A stretch of 6,162 bases of DNA from Alphaproteobacteria bacterium (GCA_027490875.1 JAIXXE010000024.1:1-6162), one strand, 5' to 3'; positions 1 to 6,044 are shown, numbered from the stretch's first letter. Numbers and translations are program-made. The notes: generated from the letters alone by a model not told the origin.

Positions 1-642
1 ATTCACGTTCTGGCCCAGCAGAGTAATCTCCTTCACCCCTTGGGCGGCCAACGCGCTTACTTCGGCAAGAATATCCTCAAACGGGCGAGAAATCTCGGCC
101 CCGCGGGTGTAGGGCACCACGCAGTAGGTGCAAAACTTATCGCAGCCTTCCTGAATGGTCACGAACGCGCTGGCGCCGTAGGCCCCGGGCGTGGGCAGGT
201 GGTCGAACTTTTCCAGCTCGGGGAAGTCGGTATCAATCGCCCGTTGGCCCAACAAGGCCTTTTCCAGCAGGGTTGGCAGCCGCTGGATGGTCTGGGGGCC
301 AAACACAATCTTCACAGCGGGTTCCTGAGAGAATATCTTGGCACCCAGCGCCTGCCCCGTGCACCCCCCAACGGCCAGAATCGCCTGCGGGGCGACGCGT
401 TTAAGGCGGCCGAGGTCGGAAAAGAGTTTGTCGTCGGCCTTTTCCCGAATATGGCAGGTGTTCAGCACAATAAGGTCTGCACCCGCGGGTTCATCCACCA
501 AGCCGTAGCCAAGCGGCTTCATCAGGTCGGCCAAGCGCAGGCCGTCGTACACATTCATCTGGCAGCCGTAGCTTTTCACAAACAGCCGCTTGGCCGAAGG
601 CGCGTGGGCGTCGGTCACAGCATGGGCAATCCGGATAGGCAT
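1..642 (-). CDS. miaB: tRNA-2-methylthio-N6-dimethylallyladenosine synthase MiaB, N-terminal 214 codons (partial)
   Basis: This radical-SAM methylthiotransferase adds a methylthio group to isopentenyladenosine at position 37 of tRNAs reading UNN codons, in the cytoplasm. Reading leftward from ATG at 642, the frame is open to the window edge. The N-terminal UPF0004-type domain shows the three cluster cysteines: C27 (SYGCQMN), C63 (NTCHIREKA) and C94 (GGCTGQ). The radical-SAM domain begins with C167, C171 and C174 (CDKFCTYC), followed by VPYTRG. The rest of the radical-SAM domain and the TRAM domain lie outside the window. An in-frame TAA at 652-654 rules out a longer form. The nearest good Shine-Dalgarno match (GAGG, 665-668) is 22 nt from the ATG, so initiation is unusual or weak. 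It lies 47 nt downstream of the helix-turn-helix gene, probably co-transcribed with it. The family call is very secure. Confidence 0.97.
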   Translation of the reverse strand, partial: MPIRIAHAVTDAHAPSAKRLFVKSYGCQMNVYDGLRLADLMKPLGYGLVDEPAGADLIVLNTCHIREKADDKLFSDLGRLKRVAPQAILAVGGCTGQALGAKIFSQEPAVKIVFGPQTIQRLPTLLEKALLGQRAIDTDFPELEKFDHLPTPGAYGASAFVTIQEGCDKFCTYCVVPYTRGAEISRPFEDILAEVSALAAQGVKEITLLGQNVN

Positions 643-681
643 ACAGCGGCTTTACTTAGAATTACCTCAAATAGCAAGCAT

Positions 682-701
682 CCCCCTGCCTAAGCAGGGG
701 G
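682..701. repeat. Perfect 8-bp GC hairpin spanning the stop codon of the helix-turn-helix gene
   Basis: CCCCCTGC (682-689) and GCAGGGGG (694-701) are perfect inverted repeats around a 4-nt loop. On the minus strand the loop contains the TAG stop (690-692) of the upstream gene. No T-run follows on either strand, so it is not a canonical intrinsic terminator. It could partly attenuate transcription into miaB, stabilise the upstream mRNA end, or help uncouple the two genes. The structure is seen directly; the role is inferred. Confidence 0.6.
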
Positions 702-968
702 GTTAGAGGTCTCTTTGGGATCACGCACTTGGTCGATCAGAGCCAAGGTGTCGGTGTTCAAATGAAGCTTCAACTTCTCGTCAAGCAGAAGAATCAGAGC
801 TTGCCACTGATCAAAGGTGAGACAAAGATTCCGTAAGTCTCCATCCTTGTGAATGAGTTGATACAACGCTGCGCGAGATCGTCCGGTTACTTTCGAGATC
901 TCAGCCACCGAGGGTTTGGTTAGCGAAAGGGCAGACAGTATCTGCCCCGTTGTTTGGGGGTGAAACAT
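690..968 (-). CDS. Small helix-turn-helix protein of unrecognised family (92 aa)
   Basis: I do not recognise a named family. Residues 19-40 (PSVAEISKVTGRSRAALYQL and on) have the pattern of a DNA-binding helix-turn-helix: hydrophobics at V21 and I24, glycine in the turn at G29, then the recognition helix SRAALYQLI. A leucine-rich stretch follows (about residues 50-72) that could form a dimerisation helix, then a short polar tail. The start is well fixed: AGGAGG (974-979) sits 5 nt before the ATG at 968. A hand count gives about 50% G+C over 701-970, against about 63% over 1021-1220 in rimI. It lies between rimI and miaB, where many alphaproteobacteria carry a Fur-family gene; it has none of the histidine-rich metal sites of Fur. 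A transcription factor role is inferred only from the motif; a phage- or plasmid-derived regulator is possible. Confidence 0.75.
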   Translation of the reverse strand: MFHPQTTGQILSALSLTKPSVAEISKVTGRSRAALYQLIHKDGDLRNLCLTFDQWQALILLLDEKLKLHLNTDTLALIDQVRDPKETSNPPA

Positions 969-973
969 TCAGG

Positions 974-1011
974 CCTCCTGCCAAGTAAAAAACTAAACTA
1001 CTCGTACTGTA
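974..1011 (-). promoter_or_regulatory. Candidate promoter and ribosome binding site of the helix-turn-helix gene
   Basis: The 47-nt gap between rimI and this gene is AT-rich. It contains AGGAGG (974-979, minus strand) as a strong ribosome binding site. It also contains TACAGT (1011-1006), a 4/6 match to a sigma70 -10 element 37 nt before the ATG. No convincing -35 element is visible, so read-through from rimI is equally possible. The ribosome binding site is secure; the promoter is tentative. Confidence 0.4.
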
Positions 1012-1015
1012 AGTA

Positions 1016-1417
1016 TCATGAAAAAACAAGTTCCATCACGCAAGCGTCCACGCCTCCGTAATACCCCAACCGCCGATGCACCACCCGTAGCCCCGCCGCG
1101 CTGTAAAGGGCCAACGCGCTGGCGTTATCAGCACGAACTTCGAGGGTTAACCCCGCCGCGCCAACTGCCTGAGCCTGAACAATAAAGGCCCCAAGCAACG
1201 CCTGCGCCCGCCCCTGCCGCCGCAGCGCCGTGGGCACGTAGAGCGTGACAATATCCGCCCGCCCCGCCGGTGCGGCAGAACCCAGCAAGTGCCCCCCACC
1301 CTGCGCCACCAACAGGAAGAAGCCTGATTGCGCCAGCAAGGCCTTGGCCTGCGCGGCGTTCAGTACAGGGTCATCCCACCCCGCTGGCAGAGCCGAGAGC
1401 GTCTCAACCGTAATCAT
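1016..1417 (-). CDS. rimI: RimI-type GNAT N-acetyltransferase (133 aa)
   Basis: RimI-type enzymes transfer acetyl from acetyl-CoA to protein N-termini, classically ribosomal protein S18. This is a single GNAT domain of normal length. The acetyl-CoA phosphate-binding loop is at residues 66-71 (RRQGRA, for R/Q-x-x-G-x-G/A) followed by the ALL helix. LEVRADNASALALYSAAGL (92-110) is the RimI signature; E93 and Y105 align with the E. coli catalytic pair E103 and Y115, with the same 12-residue spacing. The ATG (1417-1415) directly abuts the TAA of tsaB (1420-1418) with no gap and no good Shine-Dalgarno sequence, which suggests translational coupling. The tsaB-rimI pairing is common in bacteria and supports the name. 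The true acetylation target is not visible from sequence. Confidence 0.92.
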   Translation of the reverse strand: MITVETLSALPAGWDDPVLNAAQAKALLAQSGFFLLVAQGGGHLLGSAAPAGRADIVTLYVPTALRRQGRAQALLGAFIVQAQAVGAAGLTLEVRADNASALALYSAAGLRVVHRRLGYYGGVDACVMELVFS

Positions 1418-2050
1418 TTAAGCGGGTTGCCGTTCGCGGTAGGCCAAGGGCTTTAAGTACACCGCCGCCACGGGGGCGTGGCAGGAGGGGTCATCCACCG
1501 CCGCCAACAGGGCCGTCGGCGTAAGTCCATCCAGATGCACCGCCACCTCAACCAACGGCAACGCGGCCGCCACGATTGGCAGCGAAGTGGCCAGCCCTTC
1601 AGCCAACGGCACACAATCGGCCGTACGGGTGGCCTGCCCAAGCGTGTTAAAATCTTGGCTGTACACCATGCCGCCAGCGGCGTCGGTTAATACCCGAAAC
1701 CCTTCAGCCAATGGCTCAAGCAATGGCGAAGGGCGTTCTATCACCGCTTTGGCCACCAGCATCAATGTGTGCAGGCCAAGGCACTGGCAGTGCGGCTGGG
1801 CCAGCCCCCAAGCCTCGGCCACCGCCACTGCCACCCGCGCGCCGGTAAAGCTGCCGGGGCCAATGCTGACGGCCAACAGGCCAATTGCGGCAGGCTGAAG
1901 CCCAGCCTCGGCCAGCAACTCGGCCAGCAAGCCGTGCAACAGGCTGCTGCTGCGCATGGCGGTGCTGCTGCGGCCCCACAGGCGGCCCTGCGCATCTCGC
2001 AGCGCTATGTTAAGGCCACCCAAGGTCGTTTCCAGCACCAATGTGTTCAT
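1418..2050 (-). CDS. tsaB: tRNA threonylcarbamoyladenosine biosynthesis protein TsaB (210 aa)
   Basis: TsaB is the inactive ASKHA-fold partner of TsaD in the complex (TsaB, TsaD, TsaE) that transfers threonylcarbamoyl to A37 of ANN-decoding tRNAs. Residues 2-17 (NTLVLETTLGGLNIAL) are the first phosphate-loop-like strand pair. Residues 64-72 (GPGSFTGAR) are the family hallmark, preceded by the LLAELLAEAG helix. The C-terminus AAVYLKPLAYRE matches the usual conserved end. The common aspartate of the first strand (xIDTS) is glutamate here (LETT). Length is normal to slightly short. The start lacks a Shine-Dalgarno sequence and lies a few bases from a predicted transcription start, so the message may be leaderless. 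It heads the leftward cluster tsaB-rimI-regulator-miaB. Confidence 0.95.
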   Translation of the reverse strand: MNTLVLETTLGGLNIALRDAQGRLWGRSSTAMRSSSLLHGLLAELLAEAGLQPAAIGLLAVSIGPGSFTGARVAVAVAEAWGLAQPHCQCLGLHTLMLVAKAVIERPSPLLEPLAEGFRVLTDAAGGMVYSQDFNTLGQATRTADCVPLAEGLATSLPIVAAALPLVEVAVHLDGLTPTALLAAVDDPSCHAPVAAVYLKPLAYRERQPA

Positions 2051-2058
2051 GAAAAGTA

Positions 2059-2087
2059 CATATACATCAAAGTAATGGCGCTGTCAG
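2059..2087 (-). promoter_or_regulatory. Candidate sigma70 promoter of tsaB
   Basis: On the minus strand CTGACA (2087-2082, 5/6 match to TTGACA) is followed by a 17-nt spacer and TATATG (2064-2059, 4/6 match to TATAAT). The expected start of transcription, about 7 nt past the -10 element, falls near 2052, almost at the tsaB ATG (2050). The remaining divergent gap (2088-2143) holds no element I can assign with confidence. This is the best promoter match for the leftward cluster. Confidence 0.55.
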
Positions 2088-2143
2088 CCCCCGATTATTG
2101 CCCTACTCCATACAGTCTTGAGAGAAGAGAAAGGGCCTTGCCC

Positions 2144-2344
2144 ATGACCACCAGTGCCATTACCGCCAACCCGGCAGCAGTTCTCGCCGCGCAGAATGAA
2201 GCCGGTGCGGCCAGCCGTGCGCGGGAAGAAAAACAGAAGCCGCCCGTCGAGCCGCCCAAGGAAACCCACCGCAGCAGCCGCTATGCCGAGCGGCGCGAAG
2301 CCCGGGCCGAAGGGCGAGGCTCACGCCTAGACCGTGAAGCCTAA
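2144..2344 (+). CDS. Hypothetical small charged protein (66 aa)
   Basis: I do not recognise this protein. It has an Ala/Thr-rich N-terminal third, a proline-containing linker (KPPVEPPKE, about residues 31-39) and a strongly charged C-terminus with 8 arginines in the last 25 residues. No signal peptide or membrane segment is visible; it looks soluble and probably disordered. The frame stays open upstream to 1769, but that part is antisense to tsaB. ATG 2144 is the sensible start because AAGGG (2131-2135) lies about 8 nt before it. GGGC and GCCC (2133-2143) could pair just before the ATG. It is followed at 98 nt by the flagellar-like gene, which also begins MTT. Coding status is plausible from the start context and position but not proven. 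Confidence 0.55.
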   Translation: MTTSAITANPAAVLAAQNEAGAASRAREEKQKPPVEPPKETHRSSRYAERREARAEGRGSRLDREA

Positions 2345-2348
2345 CCAG

Positions 2349-2378
2349 TTGACAAACTTACGGCTCTCTGCCCAAAAT
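2349..2378 (+). promoter_or_regulatory. Candidate sigma70 promoter upstream of the flagellar-like gene
   Basis: TTGACA (2349-2354) is a perfect -35 consensus. After 18 nt, CAAAAT (2373-2378) is a 4/6 match to TATAAT, in an AT-rich patch. A start near 2385 would give a leader of about 57 nt before ATG 2442. The -10 element lies in the loop of the inverted repeat at 2362-2392, so a protein binding the repeat would cover the promoter. Confidence 0.45.
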
Positions 2379-2392
2379 TAAATCAGAGAGCC
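2362..2392. repeat. Perfect 9-bp inverted repeat, possible operator or leader hairpin
   Basis: GGCTCTCTG (2362-2370) and CAGAGAGCC (2384-2392) are perfect inverted repeats around a 13-nt AT-rich centre. The element follows the stop of the 66-residue gene by 17 nt. It lacks a T-run on the plus strand, so it is a poor intrinsic terminator. Its overlap with the candidate -10 suggests an operator for a dimeric regulator, though an RNA hairpin ending the upstream message is also possible. Confidence 0.6.
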
Positions 2393-2427
2393 AACAACAA
2401 TGCCGGCCACGCGGCCAGCAATAACCC

Positions 2428-2434
2428 GAGGAGG
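2428..2434 (+). promoter_or_regulatory. Ribosome binding site deciding the start of the flagellar-like gene
   Basis: GAGGAGG lies 7 nt before ATG 2442 and is the strongest Shine-Dalgarno match on the plus strand here. It selects 2442 over the in-frame ATG at 2400, which has no comparable site. Confidence 0.8.
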
Positions 2435-2441
2435 TAACCCC

Positions 2442-2786
2442 ATGACCACCCCCATCAACGGCCCCAACCGTGCCTTAAGCAATGCCCTGCAAGGTATGCA
2501 GCGTGAGGCCACCCGTGTAGCCCGTGCCAGCGAAGACCTTAACCGCGCCTTCACCACCGCCCAGAATGCCCAGGCCGCCGACAGTGTGGCGGTAAATACC
2601 GACCGGGCCGCGGTGGTCCCCGCTGTGGAAGATGCCGTGCGTGGAGCTGTTCTGCCGCCTGAAGGCGACCTTTCTTCCGCTGTGGTGACGCTGTTGCAAG
2701 CCAGCACGGCGTACCGCGCCAATGTGGCAGCCGCACGGGTCACGGCCGATATTGAAAGCGATACCATCAAGCTGCTACGGCGCTAG
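2442..2786 (+). CDS. Miniature flagellar rod/hook-like protein (114 aa)
   Basis: The protein resembles the two ends of flagellar axial proteins (FlgB/FlgC/FlgE/FlgG group) joined with almost nothing between. Residues 11-36 (ALSNALQGMQREATRVARAS and on) follow the N-terminal rod pattern of AL-x-AL-x-GM-x-x-x-x-x-R, although the usual NxAN box is only EDLN here. Residues 76-100 (DLSSAVVTLLQASTAYRANV and on) follow the C-terminal pattern DL-x-x-x-x-V-x-L-x-x-A-x-x-x-Y-x-AN. Both ends would form the coiled-coil helices that pack in the rod core. The middle (about 40-75) is Ala/Val-rich with no recognisable fold. Small proteins of this kind are annotated as flagellar basal body rod C-terminal domain proteins in alphaproteobacteria. 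No other flagellar genes are in view. A role in rod or hook assembly is inferred; a non-flagellar helical role is possible. Confidence 0.7.
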   Translation: MTTPINGPNRALSNALQGMQREATRVARASEDLNRAFTTAQNAQAADSVAVNTDRAAVVPAVEDAVRGAVLPPEGDLSSAVVTLLQASTAYRANVAAARVTADIESDTIKLLRR

Positions 2787-2831
2787 TTTAAGCACAGGGT
2801 GTTGAACCCAACGCCGTTACTGGCCTAACGT

Positions 2832-2848
2832 AGGGGCATGTTGCCCCT
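2832..2848 (+). repeat. Perfect 7-bp hairpin enclosing the glutamate dehydrogenase start codon
   Basis: AGGGGCA (2832-2838) pairs perfectly with TGCCCCT (2842-2848) around a TGT loop. The ATG (2838-2840) begins at the last stem base and runs into the loop, and the only G-rich Shine-Dalgarno-like bases (2832-2836) are in the stem. This would hinder initiation unless the message is leaderless or the hairpin is opened. The structure is certain as sequence; the effect is inferred. Confidence 0.6.
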
Positions 2849-5800
2849 GCTCCCCACTGGCCCTGTTGCCATCAGCCTGACCCATCGGCCTTCTGGCAGC
2901 CTGGAAGTCACGTTCCGCAGCCAGCAGGCGATCCCCTTGGTTCGCGCCGTGTTATTGCTGGAAGGCTGCGGGCTCTATGCGGTTGGCAGCACCGAGGGCA
3001 CCGAAGGCACCCAGCACTGGCAAACCCTGCGCACCACGCCCTTAAGGTACACACCAACGCCGGCCCAACGGCAAGCCTTGCAAGCCACCCTTGCCGCAGC
3101 CTTTAGCCCCGATGCCGAGCAAGACAGCCTCAACCGTCTGGCCTTGCTGATTGGCGCCACACCCGACGACCTGCTGCTGCTAAGAGCCTTGGTGGCAGCC
3201 TTGCAGCAGCTTAACCGCAATGCTGGGCCGCGCCGCAGCCGTCATCTGCTGTGGGGCAACCCAACCCTGGTTCAGTCGTTGTTATCGATTTTCAAAGCCC
3301 GTTTGCAGCCCCGCCAAAGCGCCGCCCAACGCACGCAGGCCAAGGCCCTGCAAGGGCAGCTTGAGCAACACATCGCCGCCCTGCCGTCGGCCGAAGAAGA
3401 ACTGCTGTGGCGCACCTTGCTGGGGATGGTGCTGGCCTGTGTGCGCACCAATCTCTGGAGCCGCCGCGCTGGCGAAGCCCTCGCCCTGAAACTTAATACC
3501 GGGCTGCTGAGCGATTTGGCGGGCCCGCAACCATGGCGCGAGATTTTTGTCTATCACCCGCATGTGGAAGGGGTGCACCTCAGGGGCGGCAAGGTTGCGC
3601 GGGGTGGCATCCGCCACAGCAACCGCGCCGCCGACTACCGCACCGAAGTGCTAGGCCTGATGCTGGCCCAGATGCGCAAAAATACCATTATTGTGCCGGT
3701 GGGCGCCAAGGGCGGATTTTTGCTGCGCAACCCCGCACCCGCAGGCACCACCCAAGCTGCGTGGGCCGAGCGAAACTACCGCCGGTACATTCGGGCGCTG
3801 CTGTCGGTCACCGATACCCAAGATACCGCCGGCAAAGCCCGTCACCCTCAACAGGTGCGGTGTCTCGATGGCGACGATGCCTATCTGGTGGTTGCAGCCG
3901 ACAAGGGCACCGCCAGCTATTCCAACTTCGCCAACGCCGAAGCCATGGCAGCCGACTACTGGGGCCTACCCAAACCCGGGTTTTGGCTTGGTGATGCCTT
4001 CGCCAGCGGCGGCAGCGCCGGCTACGACCATAAAGCCTTGGCCATTACGGCCCGTGGGGCGTGGCTGTCAGTCCTGCATCATGCGGGGGCCTTGGGGCTG
4101 ATGCCGCAGGCCAAGCGACCTCTCACGTTGGTGGGGATTGGCGACATGGCGGGCGATGTGTTTGGCAACGGCTTGCTGATGAGCCCTCACCTCAAGTTAA
4201 TCGGGGCCTTTAACCACAGCCATATTATGCTCGACCCAACCCCCAGCCCAGCCCCCAGCTACGCCGAGCGCCAGCGGTGCTTTAAGTCTGGCCTAGGGTG
4301 GGATGGTTACAACACGAAAACCCTGAGCAAGGGTGGGGGAATCTGGTCACGCACGGCCAAGAGCATCGTCCTTTCGGCGGCAGCCCAATCCGCCCTTGGG
4401 ATTAAGGCGAAGGAACTTACGCCCGATGCGCTGATTCAGGCTATTTTGGCCGCACCGGTGGATTTACTCTGGAATGGTGGCATCGGTACCTTCATTAAGG
4501 CCACCGACGAAGCCCATGCCAGCGCGCAGGATAAGGCCAACGATACCACCCGCATCGACGCCAAACAGCTGCGCGCCCGCATAGTTGGTGAAGGCGGGAA
4601 TTTGGGCCTGACCCCCCGCGCCCGTGTGGAACTGGCCAAACGAGGGGTACAGCTTAACACCGACGCGCTTGATAACTCGGCCGGTGTGGATACTTCCGAC
4701 CATGAAGTGAACTTAAAAATCCTGCTGGCCGCCACCGTGCAGCAAGGCCAATTAACCAAACCGCGCCGCGATGCGTTATTAAAAACCCTGACCGACGATG
4801 TTTGCCGCTTGGTGCTGCAAGATAATCGCGCGCAAAACCTGTTGGTAAGCCTTGAAGCCGATACCAGCCCCGATGACCATGCCGAGCTGATGGGCTGGCA
4901 GGAGCTGCTCATCCGGCAAGGCTTTGCCGATGCGGCGTTAGATTGCCTCCCCACCCGCAAGGATTTGCTCGGTCGGCAAGGGGGCCGCTACACGCGCCCC
5001 GAACTGGCCGCCCTGATGGCCGCCACCAAGGCATGGTTACGCACCCAACTGCGCCAAGATACCGAACTGCTCAGTAGCCCCGTGGCCGCACCGCTGCTGC
5101 GTTGGTACTTCCCCAAAGCGTTGCACCAGCCCTACGCGAAGCAAATTGCCGCGCACCCTTTGGCGGCGGACATTGTTGCCACCACGCTCGCCAACCTGAT
5201 TGTGAACCGACTGGGGCTGCTGGCCGTACCACGGCTGATGGCCGACCACGATGCCAGCGCTGCCGACGCCACCCGCGCGTTGGCCTTGGCCTGCTGCGTA
5301 GCACGCCTGACCACACTGTGGCGACACTTGGATGAATTGCAAGAAAGCCCCACGCCGCTAAGTACCAGCGCGCAGGTAGCCGCCTATGGCCGCCTCAAAC
5401 TGGTCGCGACCTTTTTAGGCCATTGGCTGCTACGGCAAGGCCAACCCGTAAACCTGGCACAGGGGTGGGCCACGTTGTTTGAACCACTGGGCGAGGCCTT
5501 AACGCTGCTGCCATTGGCCCTGCGCGACCGCCCCGAAATCCAGACATGGCAGGCCGAGTGGCAAGCCTTGGGCCTGCCCCTAACCTTGGCCAAACCGATG
5601 GCGCTACTCTCGCCCTTGGTGGCAGTGCCCGATGCCGTGGATGTTGCCAGCAAGCTTAAGCTGCCTTTGGCCAAGGTACTGGCCGTACACCTGCAAGTGG
5701 GCCGTGCGTTGCAACTGCCGGCACTGGTTGGCAAGGTGCGCACCATGCCGGTACCCGACAGCTTCACCCGTCAGGCGGTGCAGTCGCTGGTGCTGGAACT

Positions 5801-5990
5801 GTTTCAGCGCCAGCGTCGGCTCACCATTCATTTGCTGCGCGGGCAGCGCACGGTTGCCCAGTGGCTGGAGCATTGCGGGCGCAGCTGTGGCCGCTACGAA
5901 TTGCTCACCCGCCAGCTGCTGCGAGAACGCCACCTGACTGTCGCAATGCTCACCCTGCTGCTGGCCCGACTGCGCGAACTGGAAAGCTAA
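2838..5990 (+). CDS. gdhB: NAD-specific glutamate dehydrogenase, large type, short form (1050 aa)
   Basis: It oxidises glutamate to 2-oxoglutarate and ammonia with NAD+ in the cytoplasm, linking amino-acid breakdown to the TCA cycle (also called gdhZ). Residues 1-230 match the helical region just before the catalytic core (LLLEGCGLYAV, then DSLNRLALL). The core carries GGKVARGGIRHSNR (250-263), RTEVLGL, catalytic-lysine motif VPVGAKGGF (K291), VVAADKGTAS (351-360), FWLGDAFASGGSAGYDH, nucleotide-binding GIGDMAGDVFGNG (433-445), LLWNGGIGT, VGEGGNLGL (583-591) and DNSAGVDTSDHEVN (612-625). The helical C-terminal domain runs to a normal end. Proteobacterial members are usually near 1600 residues; the missing roughly 500-550 residues are the N-terminal ACT-like regulatory part. 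An in-frame TAA at 2826 excludes a longer product. The reading frame is intact and every core motif is kept, so it is likely active. W-to-H and D-to-N changes in GGIRWSDR are noted. Confidence 0.96.
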   Translation: MLPLLPTGPVAISLTHRPSGSLEVTFRSQQAIPLVRAVLLLEGCGLYAVGSTEGTEGTQHWQTLRTTPLRYTPTPAQRQALQATLAAAFSPDAEQDSLNRLALLIGATPDDLLLLRALVAALQQLNRNAGPRRSRHLLWGNPTLVQSLLSIFKARLQPRQSAAQRTQAKALQGQLEQHIAALPSAEEELLWRTLLGMVLACVRTNLWSRRAGEALALKLNTGLLSDLAGPQPWREIFVYHPHVEGVHLRGGKVARGGIRHSNRAADYRTEVLGLMLAQMRKNTIIVPVGAKGGFLLRNPAPAGTTQAAWAERNYRRYIRALLSVTDTQDTAGKARHPQQVRCLDGDDAYLVVAADKGTASYSNFANAEAMAADYWGLPKPGFWLGDAFASGGSAGYDHKALAITARGAWLSVLHHAGALGLMPQAKRPLTLVGIGDMAGDVFGNGLLMSPHLKLIGAFNHSHIMLDPTPSPAPSYAERQRCFKSGLGWDGYNTKTLSKGGGIWSRTAKSIVLSAAAQSALGIKAKELTPDALIQAILAAPVDLLWNGGIGTFIKATDEAHASAQDKANDTTRIDAKQLRARIVGEGGNLGLTPRARVELAKRGVQLNTDALDNSAGVDTSDHEVNLKILLAATVQQGQLTKPRRDALLKTLTDDVCRLVLQDNRAQNLLVSLEADTSPDDHAELMGWQELLIRQGFADAALDCLPTRKDLLGRQGGRYTRPELAALMAATKAWLRTQLRQDTELLSSPVAAPLLRWYFPKALHQPYAKQIAAHPLAADIVATTLANLIVNRLGLLAVPRLMADHDASAADATRALALACCVARLTTLWRHLDELQESPTPLSTSAQVAAYGRLKLVATFLGHWLLRQGQPVNLAQGWATLFEPLGEALTLLPLALRDRPEIQTWQAEWQALGLPLTLAKPMALLSPLVAVPDAVDVASKLKLPLAKVLAVHLQVGRALQLPALVGKVRTMPVPDSFTRQAVQSLVLELFQRQRRLTIHLLRGQRTVAQWLEHCGRSCGRYELLTRQLLRERHLTVAMLTLLLARLRELES

Positions 5991-6044
5991 ACAACCCGAG
6001 TTACGGCCCTTGTCTTGGCTCTTTTCTCGGCCCAGATTTTCCTC

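Noticed and set aside
40..693. Plus-strand open frame of 217 codons
   Set aside because: It lies antisense to miaB, which has unmistakable cysteine motifs on the other strand; the plus frame shows no family features.
972..1015. Imperfect palindrome around GTAC in the gap before the helix-turn-helix gene
   Set aside because: Only a few bases pair, in an AT-rich stretch; not distinguishable from chance.
2087..2097. Possible flagellar sigma28 promoter (CCGATTA near 2091)
   Set aside because: The -10 match is imperfect and the AAAG-like -35 is at the wrong spacing.
1769..2143. Upstream extension of the 66-residue gene to a 191-residue protein
   Set aside because: The extension is antisense to tsaB and low in recognisable features; a better start with a ribosome binding site is at 2144.
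2378..2770. Minus-strand open frame of 130 codons opposite the flagellar-like gene
   Set aside because: No ribosome binding site or motif, while the plus frame has a strong ribosome binding site and family-like ends.
3282..3617. Long open frames antisense to or shifted within the dehydrogenase (this one and others up to 5937)
   Set aside because: They are expected in GC-rich coding DNA; the main frame carries all family motifs and none of the others shows any.
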